NCBI RefSeq assembly: GCF_000524195.1
Contig: NW_020170456.1
Coordinates: forward strand, 205,097 to 269,096
Length of the DNA: 64,000 nt
Source of the DNA: Echinococcus granulosus
Taxonomy: Eukaryota; Platyhelminthes; Cestoda; Cyclophyllidea; Taeniidae
Direction: 5' to 3'
Both the position numbers and the translations under genes were made by a program. This document shows, piece by piece, positions 59,601 to 64,000 of this stretch; position 1 is the stretch's first letter; each line of letters begins with the position of its first letter. The notes beneath the pieces are model-generated. The model was not told the DNA's origin and ran no database searches. It saw only the letters and a program-made list of their open reading frames with translations.

Positions 59601-61032
59601 AAAAGACGATGTTTTTTGCTATTTCTTCTTGGAAAAACGATCACGCTTTTATTACTTCCATCAAAAAAGCTCAGTTAACATTTTAAATCTTTATTGTTTT
59701 TGAACAAAAAGCTATCTATGAAAAAAACTTCTTTTTAAAAAAGCGCTCAATATTGCGTGACGTTTTTTATGAAAGGGAATAAGTAAAAAATCTGTCTCAT
59801 GATTTTAGGCTGGGCTCTACTTTAATTAGCACTTTTTAAATCTGTAAACAAAATTTCCCTTTTTGCTTACAATTTCCTTTTTAGATAAAAAATTTAAGCA
59901 TGGGAGGTAGTTGTTTAAACCTTCCTGTCAGGAATAAATATGTTTTAAAGTACGTTTTGGAGTCAAGCATGCTACTTAAATTACTAGTGAGTAGACCACC
60001 AGTTTATGAAATTGAATTTTTGGAAATTGTACGGTCACTTGCCTTGAGTCAGGCAAATGTGCTAATTGGGCAAAGAGGGACTTAAACTCTTTTACTTTAT
60101 CACTTTGATTTCACCAAAATTTGATGAGCAGAATAAAGAAGCAACAATCCGCAATTTTTTTTTCCAAATCAAAAAGTAGTGCTTTAACATTTTACCGCAA
60201 ATTTTAAAAATGCAATTATTCTAGCCGCAGTTGCCTTGATCGTTTGTATTGGTGCAAGAAGACGACTTTTATGCTACCAGAGGAGCTACTTGATGGTTGC
60301 AAAAGTCGCCAGCAAATGTCTGTTACTTAAACCTAAAAACCGTTTTAACCTTTTGAGAAAAAAGTTACCAGAACTACATAGCTGCAGAGATAGGTGAAAA
60401 AATGACTCTAAAATAACTCTTATACCTGGATGGAGGCCAAGTATTTGTAGTTCTTAAATAAACCGCTCGGGTAAATGGTAACTGTTGGAACTAAGCGGTT
60501 GGTGCTCATCTCCTCCCCACTTACAATCACAAGTCCCTAAAGTGTTTCTTGCACAGATTTTTACCGACGTCTTGCTAGAAATTTCGTAAAAATTGCAAAA
60601 AGGATTTAAAATTATCACGTTTTAAAAATGGGTCAAACTCGCGGTCATTGTAAAAGGATATCCCCAATCGATGAGTGTTTTAGCCGCCTTTCGAAGTAGA
60701 TTACTCTCGGAGAAGATAAACAAGGATCGTCCACCACCGTTACCGCTATCGCCGCTTCCTATGCCAACCCCACCGTCGCCACTGCCAGTACTACCGTCGC
60801 CGACACCGCCACCGTCAACACTGTCTGACTTGACATTGTTGCGGTGGAAGGTACCATCGCTTGAGGCCCCGTTTTCCCTCGCGGTTGCAGAAAAGAAAGC
60901 AAATTTTCGTTTTGCGGTCTCTGGAGGCGCCTCACACACTGTGCTATGGTGGCCAATCTGGTGAAATCGTTGGATGGTCTTGAGAGCCACTTCTGTGACT
61001 CTTTCAGATTCCATGTTGTCGGCCTTATCCAT
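31814..61032 (-). CDS. Voltage-gated calcium channel alpha-1 subunit, Cav2 type (40 coding exons)
   Basis: The pore-forming subunit of a high-voltage-activated, presynaptic-type calcium channel in the plasma membrane. Forty exons join in continuous phase to about 2,041 residues, with one single-base discrepancy in exon 32. Visible features: [10 protein letters not shown] before IS1; four six-helix domains with Arg/Lys-rich S4 segments; selectivity glutamates E364 (TMEGW), E701 (TGEDW), E1089 (TGEGW) and E1408 (TGESW). A full alpha-interaction motif for the beta subunit lies at 429-446 ([18 protein letters not shown]). The region after IVS6 has the EF-hand, pre-IQ and IQ. Cav2 rather than Cav1 is indicated by [18 protein letters not shown] and [11 protein letters not shown]. 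The II-III loop is short. The start is the first in-frame ATG after a TATA box. Introns include two U12-type and three with GC donors. Flatworms have two Cav2 paralogs and I cannot say which this is. Confidence 0.95.
33519..33837 (-). CDS. Cav2 exon 39: C-terminal tail
   Basis: Starts NSIQERKKR after CCTAAG and ends with a phase-1 GTATGT donor. Pro/Ser-rich, contains a short helix-like stretch ([15 protein letters not shown]). A weaker internal donor (CAG/GTGAAC) occurs near 33562. Confidence 0.75.
33917..33980 (-). CDS. Cav2 exon 38: small tail exon
   Basis: 64 nt encoding [13 protein letters not shown] and a few more residues. Phases match both neighbours, GTAAGT donor. Confidence 0.7.
34054..34097 (-). 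CDS. Cav2 exon 37: small tail exon
   Basis: 44 nt encoding [14 protein letters not shown]. Enters after CTTTTTTAG in phase 0, GTAAGT donor. Confidence 0.7.
34210..34289 (-). CDS. Cav2 exon 36: IQ region
   Basis: Encodes [21 protein letters not shown], aligned to the calmodulin-binding IQ region of Cav2 channels. The residue at the IQ glutamine position is Tyr. Confidence 0.85.
34364..34574 (-). CDS. Cav2 exon 35: pre-IQ region
   Basis: Encodes [29 protein letters not shown] and [13 protein letters not shown]. Phase 0 in, phase 1 out. Confidence 0.93.
34691..34787 (-). CDS. Cav2 exon 34: post-EF-hand segment
   Basis: Encodes [18 protein letters not shown] and [13 protein letters not shown], diagnostic of Cav2. 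Confidence 0.93.
34865..35134 (-). CDS. Cav2 exon 33: domain IV pore, IVS6, EF-hand
   Basis: [12 protein letters not shown] carries pore glutamate E1408. [20 protein letters not shown] is IVS6. [13 protein letters not shown] begins the EF-hand. Phases 2 in, 2 out. Confidence 0.95.
35218..35313 (-). CDS. Cav2 exon 32: IVS5-pore linker, with apparent one-base frame break
   Basis: The start reads VFGTIA in phase 0 after CTTTCCTAG, as expected after GMQ in exon 31. The rest ([16 protein letters not shown], then NALLLLF) is open only one base further on. The exon is 96 nt where 95 would fit. See findings. Confidence 0.75.
35373..35386 (+). repeat. G14 homopolymer in a Cav2 intron
   Basis: Fourteen G on the plus strand, 60 bp upstream (sense direction) of the frame-broken exon 32. 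Confidence 0.8.
35738..35923 (-). CDS. Cav2 exon 31: IVS4 and IVS5
   Basis: [20 protein letters not shown] is the IV sensor. IVS5 ends IYAIVGMQ. It leaves at a GC donor (CAG/GCATGT). Confidence 0.92.
35999..36280 (-). CDS. Cav2 exon 30: IVS2 and IVS3
   Basis: 94 codons, starting [10 protein letters not shown]. Includes [18 protein letters not shown] and [18 protein letters not shown]. Confidence 0.92.
36357..36521 (-). CDS. Cav2 exon 29: III-IV linker and IVS1
   Basis: [13 protein letters not shown] through [19 protein letters not shown]. It leaves at a GC donor (AAG/GCAAGA) in phase 0. Confidence 0.95.
36587..36788 (-). CDS. Cav2 exon 28: IIIS6
   Basis: [19 protein letters not shown] is IIIS6, followed by [17 protein letters not shown]. 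Donor GTTGGC. Confidence 0.95.
37073..37213 (-). CDS. Cav2 exon 27: domain III pore loop
   Basis: [20 protein letters not shown] holds pore glutamate E1089. The acceptor AACTAG at 37214-37215 is the one that keeps the phase from exon 26. Confidence 0.9.
37746..37906 (-). CDS. Cav2 exon 26: IIIS5
   Basis: [20 protein letters not shown] then [16 protein letters not shown]. Donor GTAAGT, phase 2. Confidence 0.95.
37960..38044 (-). CDS. Cav2 exon 25: IIIS4
   Basis: [18 protein letters not shown] is the III sensor. The donor GTTTTT is weak, but conservation on both sides supports it. Confidence 0.95.
38109..38150 (-). CDS. Cav2 exon 24: 42-nt microexon in the IIIS3-S4 loop
   Basis: Encodes [13 protein letters not shown]. 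Both splice phases fit, and 42 nt is a multiple of three, so it could be skipped. Confidence 0.75.
38232..38338 (-). CDS. Cav2 exon 23: IIIS2-S3
   Basis: [20 protein letters not shown] then [14 protein letters not shown]. Donor GTACGA, phase 2. Confidence 0.93.
38487..38676 (-). CDS. Cav2 exon 22: IIIS1-S2
   Basis: [31 protein letters not shown] and VFTMEMILK. It leaves at a GC donor (AAG/GCAAGC). The next exon starts LIDLG in phase 0, which fixes this boundary. Confidence 0.95.
38767..38881 (-). CDS. Cav2 exon 21: end of the II-III loop
   Basis: [15 protein letters not shown] then [15 protein letters not shown], matching the conserved PYSSMFI-S-NP segment before IIIS1. Confidence 0.88.
41089..41132 (-). 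CDS. Cav2 exon 20: II-III loop
   Basis: 44 nt encoding [14 protein letters not shown]. Phases fit exons 19 and 21. The frame stays open upstream to about 41290, so a longer alternative exon is possible. Confidence 0.7.
41395..41477 (-). CDS. Cav2 exon 19: II-III loop
   Basis: [20 protein letters not shown] and a short charged end. Phase 0 in, 2 out (GTAAAT). Confidence 0.75.
41791..41809. other. Perfect 7-bp hairpin in a Cav2 intron
   Basis: CCACGCC and GGCGTGG with a 5-nt loop, in the intron between exons 18 and 19. Function unknown. Confidence 0.4.
42208..42308 (-). CDS. Cav2 exon 18: end of IIS6
   Basis: [20 protein letters not shown], then a charged stretch. Entered from the U12-type GT-AG intron. 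Donor GTTTGT. Confidence 0.93.
42309..43421 (-). other. U12-type GT-AG intron of Cav2 (between exons 17 and 18)
   Basis: The donor GTATCCTTTTT matches the minor-class 5' consensus. TTCCTTGAC at 42338-42346 matches the U12 branch site, 30 nt before the AG. Phase 1. The branch distance is longer than the usual 10-20 nt. Confidence 0.75.
43422..43542 (-). CDS. Cav2 exon 17: domain II pore and IIS6 start
   Basis: [15 protein letters not shown] holds pore glutamate E701, then [15 protein letters not shown]. It leaves at a U12-type donor. Confidence 0.95.
43811..43883 (-). CDS. Cav2 exon 16: IIS5-pore linker
   Basis: 73 nt encoding [20 protein letters not shown] and TVFQ. Phase 2 in, 0 out. Confidence 0.92.
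44783..44914 (-). CDS. Cav2 exon 15: IIS5
   Basis: [20 protein letters not shown] then [19 protein letters not shown] donor. Confidence 0.95.
45328..45440 (-). CDS. Cav2 exon 14: IIS3-IIS4
   Basis: [13 protein letters not shown] then [16 protein letters not shown], the II sensor. The pyrimidine tract of its acceptor is a TCC repeat. Confidence 0.95.
45450..45486 (+). repeat. (GGA)n microsatellite
   Basis: On the Cav2 sense strand it is (TCC)n and lies directly before the exon 14 acceptor. Confidence 0.85.
46076..46188 (-). CDS. Cav2 exon 13: IIS2-S3
   Basis: [20 protein letters not shown] then [11 protein letters not shown]. Phase 1 in, 0 out (GTAAGC). Confidence 0.95.
46458..46478. repeat. 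Perfect 18-bp palindrome plus overlapping TGACGTCA
   Basis: CGTCACATATATGTGACG at 46458-46475 is its own reverse complement. TGACGTCA (a CRE-type site) overlaps it at 46471-46478. It lies in the intron after exon 12 and resembles repeats in intron 2. Confidence 0.7.
46503..46624 (-). CDS. Cav2 exon 12: IIS1
   Basis: [19 protein letters not shown] then [13 protein letters not shown]. An alternative acceptor six bases upstream would add two residues in the same phase. Confidence 0.9.
47025..47094 (-). CDS. Cav2 exon 11: I-II loop
   Basis: 70 nt encoding [20 protein letters not shown]. It is found only by phase: without it exons 10 and 12 do not join in frame. Confidence 0.75.
47317..47385 (-). 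CDS. Cav2 exon 10: I-II loop
   Basis: 69 nt encoding [28 protein letters not shown] is conserved after the AID in Cav2 channels. Confidence 0.85.
48007..48020 (+). repeat. G14 homopolymer in a Cav2 intron
   Basis: Fourteen G on the plus strand. A second G14 lies at 35373-35386 in the intron before exon 32. Confidence 0.8.
48601..48660 (-). CDS. Cav2 exon 9: I-II loop after the AID
   Basis: 60 nt encoding [19 protein letters not shown]. Phase 1 in and out. Confidence 0.9.
48885..49000 (-). CDS. Cav2 exon 8: beta-subunit interaction domain
   Basis: [15 protein letters not shown] then [17 protein letters not shown], a complete QQ-x-E-x2-L-x-G-Y-x2-W-I-x3-E motif with the Glu in exon 9. Confidence 0.96.
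51456..51559 (-). CDS. Cav2 exon 7: IS6
   Basis: [20 protein letters not shown] then [13 protein letters not shown]. Phase 0 in, 2 out. Confidence 0.95.
52784..53034 (-). CDS. Cav2 exon 6: domain I extracellular loop and pore
   Basis: [20 protein letters not shown], then [20 protein letters not shown] with pore glutamate E364. GTAAAT donor. Confidence 0.95.
53347..53493 (-). CDS. Cav2 exon 5: IS5
   Basis: [20 protein letters not shown] then [22 protein letters not shown] donor, phase 1. Confidence 0.95.
54453..54553 (-). CDS. Cav2 exon 4: IS4
   Basis: [19 protein letters not shown] is the I sensor. The donor GTAAGG interrupts IPS, which exon 5 completes. Confidence 0.95.
54753..54892 (-). 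CDS. Cav2 exon 3: IS2-S3
   Basis: [20 protein letters not shown] then [19 protein letters not shown]. Confidence 0.95.
55345..55787. repeat. Four spaced copies of a near-palindromic CATATA/GTGACG motif
   Basis: Copies at 55345-55364 (GCGTCAC..GTGACGC), 55489-55506, 55638-55653 and 55771-55787 are spaced 144, 149 and 133 bp apart. The sequence between them is AT-rich and loosely similar. It may be a degenerate tandem repeat in Cav2 intron 2. Confidence 0.45.
56978..57083 (-). CDS. Cav2 exon 2: IS1
   Basis: [20 protein letters not shown] then [12 protein letters not shown]. It begins after TTGTAC and not AG. It ends in phase 0 at GTGAGG. Confidence 0.93.
57084..60661 (-). other. U12-type AT-AC intron of Cav2 (between exons 1 and 2)
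   Basis: The donor is ATATCCTTTT (60652-60661), a full match to the minor-class consensus. The intron ends TTGTAC, and TTCCTTGAC at 57109-57117 matches the branch site 26 nt upstream. It is phase 2, and joining restores Trp-Gly-Pro-Phe-Glu-Tyr. No GT donor is available at the end of exon 1. AT-AC introns are known in voltage-gated sodium and calcium channel genes of other animals. Confidence 0.88.
60662..61032 (-). CDS. Cav2 exon 1: N-terminus
   Basis: 123 codons from ATG at 61032. Contains [18 protein letters not shown], a Gly/Ser/Asp-rich low-complexity stretch (residues 73-101) and conserved [14 protein letters not shown] leading to LIDW. An open frame continues upstream to a TTG, with a stop just before it, so this ATG is the first in frame. 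A second ATG follows at residue 7. Confidence 0.9.
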
Positions 61033-61217
61033 CACGAGGCTGTCTGGCCTAGCGACTTGAAGGAGTGTGGCATCGTAATAGGATGCTGCAGTGGAAGGTT
61101 GCTGTTGCCCGTAAGGAGCAGGTGGAGGAGGCGGGAAATCCAAACTATCCACCGTGAAAGCGCAAGTCAATCAGCTGTTCTGGAGCACAGAGGAGCGCTG
61201 GTTGGTTGATGCAGGGA

Positions 61218-61229
61218 GCTTATATAAGC
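61218..61229 (-). promoter_or_regulatory. TATA box of the Cav2 gene
   Basis: GCTTATATAAGC is palindromic, so it reads TATATAAG on both strands. It lies about 190 nt upstream of the ATG, with a GC-rich GGGCGG-bearing block (61229-61275) further upstream. This suggests a 5'UTR of about 160 nt. Confidence 0.55.
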
Positions 61230-61581
61230 GGGCAAGCGGGCGAGTGGGTGGGCGGAGGGGCAAGCGAACGAGCGAGTGGGACAGCCACGTATGGGAGGCA
61301 TTCGTTCATCCTGCGTTTTCTCCCTCATTCTGATAATTCGCATCCTTCGTCTTTTTTTCAAGCATTTTTTGCAAACCTGTTTGTTCTAGAGAGCTTCTCT
61401 GGAAAAAATACACCTGACTGCTTATTCACCAGTGCTTCCGACGACAGGATGGGAGTATCCCAATGGCTAATAAGGCCTTGCCAATGCTGAGTTGTTACCA
61501 AGCAGATGCATGACTTTGGGAGTGCTTTTTCAAGGAATGATTACTCTAGACATAATCCTTCCATACTTCGTTGACGCCGTT

Positions 61582-61926
61582 TTAAAGGTAAACAAAGGCT
61601 GAAAACAATATTAGTCGCTTGGAGTCTCCAAGAGGTGATCCAAAACCGTCATGACAACGAGGCTCAATCATTGTCATGCTGTCAACTTCTGTCCCAGGTG
61701 ACGTTATTTTATCCACATAGTGGACTGTTTGCTTTTTTCTCATTTTTCTCCTCACCCCTGTTGACAGTCCACCAGAATCAGGCATTATGCGACCTGTGAC
61801 AGGGGAGGAGGGATCAGCCTGAGTGACCAGTCTCTCCTGCAGGTCTCTAAATCGGTGCTGTGAGGTATCATGTAAGAGAGATGCAAGGAGAGTGGGAAAT
61901 GAAAGAATGGGGAAATGTCTTTTCAT
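61582..61926 (-). other. Unrecognised 114-codon open frame upstream of Cav2
   Basis: ATG-started, with a hydrophilic mixed composition that looks protein-like (for example LQERLVTQADPSSPVTGRI). An acceptor-like CCTCACAG lies inside it at about 61860. I see no clear donor to join it to Cav2 exon 1 and no known family. Confidence 0.25.
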
Positions 61927-61929
61927 CTT

Positions 61930-63869
61930 AATCTAAACTGTAATATGAGTTCGTCTTATGGACAAGTTTTGCTGTTGTTCAAGGTTCCGCCTTTCCCTTC
62001 CTTTTCAGGCCTCAGGCCTGTTTGTTCCTACATTCTATATGTTTCCTCAAATCCGACAGGGGTACTGACTTATCCTATTAATTTAACGATTAAAAAACTT
62101 TCCACCTACTTTTTTGCCTTGTCAGAATGAACTCGATGTGGATTTCAAGCGTTTGACACATAATTCATCACTGCATACGTTTTGCACTGCTTTTCGAGGA
62201 AACCATTTTTTCTGTCGATGAGTTCTTCCACTTCGTTCACCAGGTTTCATTGACCTTTTAGAGAAGAGTGCCTCATAATGGGGGAGACAAAGAGAGGGAG
62301 AGAGCATTATACTGCTGGAATGGAGCGTATGCGTAAAACTTGCTCCAACTAAGCACACTTTTCCAGTCACTTGATAATGAAGAGGAGTGCTTTGATAGAT
62401 TAGAAACAAAGAGATGACCTCCGGGAACGAGGAAGTCGGGAGGGAGACTAGGAAGTACACTTTGGATGCCATCTCGGTGTCGTGGCGCTCCAGGCAAACT
62501 TTTGATCTTTCGGGACTTTTGCAGTGGCTTCACCAGAGGCACTGAAGAGTGACAAACTATTTGGGCAAAAACCACAATTCTTTAAGGTTTATTACAAAAA
62601 ATTACCATAGAGAGAAAATATCTTCTATCACTCCTCTCCCATTGTCCTGTGACAGCTTATGACATGAGACTGAGAAGGGGAGAGAATCAAATGGTCCCAT
62701 AACGTCTGACACCAGATAAGATTTGTTTCAATAGAGAGACCGTTTGCAAAAGCTAACTCAGACACGGTCATTATTTAGCAAAACTAAAGACAAGGCAATA
62801 AATTTATTCATCAATCATTTATTAAGTCTGTTAATAAAATGGGACTAAATTAATTGCAAACAAGTTAAGCCCCTAAATTTTTTCCACGAAAGTGTGCAGA
62901 GACACAATAGATGTGGCCGCGTCGATGAAGAGAGGCAAAATCCATGGCACCGAACAAGGGCCGGTTAAAGCTTAGGAACAATCAACGTATATTTCCGATG
63001 GGCGTCACCTGTAAAACGGTTGTCTACCCAAAATGATTAGAACTTTTCAGTGCAGCCTGCATAAATAAAAAATTTGGTATGTTATGCAACTCAATGCACA
63101 CTAGTAATAAAAATAAATATCTGTTAATTGGGAGGGGGATTTCAGTGTATAATGCTATAATGACTTTGGGAGAAATTCGGTTAGTACTACAAAACCGGAA
63201 GGTTTACTAGCTCATATTGTTAAAACACTTTAAGCTGGTGGTAAAATACTCGAAAATTCAGTTTGTGGTGCTTTGTTATAAGAAAATTAACGGTCTTGGA
63301 TAGTGAGTCCTTTTATAGATCTTTAGTTTGTGGAAAAACGTATGCATAACTGGTGCAAAGCCTAAAAGGTTTTGGAACCATTCATGTGGTTGGTTAGTTG
63401 ACTACATGCAGTTGAGCAGAATATTTGATCATTTAAATATTATTTTTGAAATAAATTAATTTTTGACAAGTTGCATCCTTATAAATCTTAATTAGGGTGC
63501 TATCATCAAGTCACAAGGTAATATTTAGGTGTGGCTCTTTGCAAAATAAAGCGACTTGTTAATCACGTATTTAGAAGCGCTTGTAAAATTTTCCCTGCAC
63601 TGCACTGTGACTGCAGGCAGATAAATAAACACAGTTTCACTGTTGTTTGATTTTAAAGAGCCTTTAATGCGGCAACTTTGCTGTTTATATCTTACTTTTT
63701 ACCTTGTTGTTTGAAACGGTGCACTGCAATTAACTGGGATTCCCTTTAATTGGTTATTCTTTTAAATCGGAACACATATTTATGCTTGGGGAAGAGGTAG
63801 TAAAGATGTAAAAAAATGGCTAGAAGTCACAAGTCTGTAGCTATTTAATTAATTTTTTTGCATATACAG
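61930..63869. other. Region upstream of Cav2, no recognised gene until the right edge
   Basis: AT-rich. Open frames at 62122-62575 on the minus strand overlap each other in two frames and carry no motif. Confidence 0.4.
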
Positions 63870-64000
63870 GAGGGACTTATCAATTCGCAGGTTCATTGCG
63901 GACAGAATTAACTCAAAAAAGGTTGTCCTGTTCACAAAATACTATTGTCCCTACTGCAGAAAGGCCAAAAAAATATTTCGCAAACATTTAGGACGTGATT
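63870..64000 (+). CDS. Glutaredoxin-domain protein, partial exon (runs off the window)
   Basis: After a likely acceptor (CATATACAG, 63868-63869) the frame reads RDLSIRRFIADRINSKKVV, then LFTKYYCPYCRKAKKIF, and stays open to the last base. The helix-strand-CPYC-helix layout is that of a dithiol glutaredoxin, which reduces protein and glutathione disulfides. It could be a stand-alone glutaredoxin or the N-terminal glutaredoxin domain of a thioredoxin-glutathione reductase, the flatworm enzyme that merges both systems. The window ends before this can be decided. An alternative acceptor at 63889-63890 would drop seven residues in the same frame. Confidence 0.8.

Noticed and set aside
1..64000. 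CRISPR arrays, bacterial operons, transposases or viral genes
   Set aside because: Introns, TATA and AATAAA signals show an animal genome. No such repeats or protein signatures were seen.

Overview
The window is eukaryotic, from an invertebrate animal. Coding sequence is split by spliceosomal introns, promoters carry TATA and CCAAT boxes, and 3' ends carry AATAAA signals. The products are LIM-only proteins, a mitochondrial phosphate carrier and a Cav2-type calcium channel. The compact LIM genes, AT-rich introns and short channel II-III loop suggest a flatworm, perhaps a tapeworm. That placement is inference and no sequence here proves it. All gene models were built by hand from splice sites, reading phase and remembered family motifs.

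Left part (about 2.4-24 kb): four small LIM-only genes, called LIM-A (+), LIM-B (-), LIM-C (+) and LIM-D (+). Each encodes two tandem LIM zinc-binding domains. In all four, one phase-0 intron splits the first Cys-x2-Cys pair of the second LIM domain at exactly the same place. LIM-B, C and D have first coding exons of identical length (195 nt). They look like a local paralogous cluster. LIM-A adds a Gln-rich N-terminal extension. The spaces between them hold no gene I can recognise.

Middle (about 24-31 kb): a gene-poor stretch with a CA/TG microsatellite pair and unrecognised open frames, then a complete four-exon SLC25A3-type mitochondrial phosphate carrier on the minus strand.

Right part (31.7-61.2 kb): one minus-strand gene of about 29 kb and 40 coding exons encodes a Cav2-type voltage-gated calcium channel alpha-1 subunit of about 2,040 residues. 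The model includes all four S4 sensors, the EEEE selectivity filter (E364, E701, E1089, E1408), the beta-subunit binding motif, the post-IVS6 EF-hand region and the IQ-like region. The gene has two introns with U12-type (minor spliceosome) signals, one of them AT-AC, and three introns with GC donors. One exon (35218..35313) is a single base out of frame with its neighbours. At the right edge an exon of a CPYC glutaredoxin domain begins on the plus strand and runs off the window.

I found no tRNA, rRNA, CRISPR array or recognisable transposon. Nothing here looks like a wholly new biological system. The strongest unusual points are the minor-class introns, the isostructural LIM cluster and the frame break in the channel gene.
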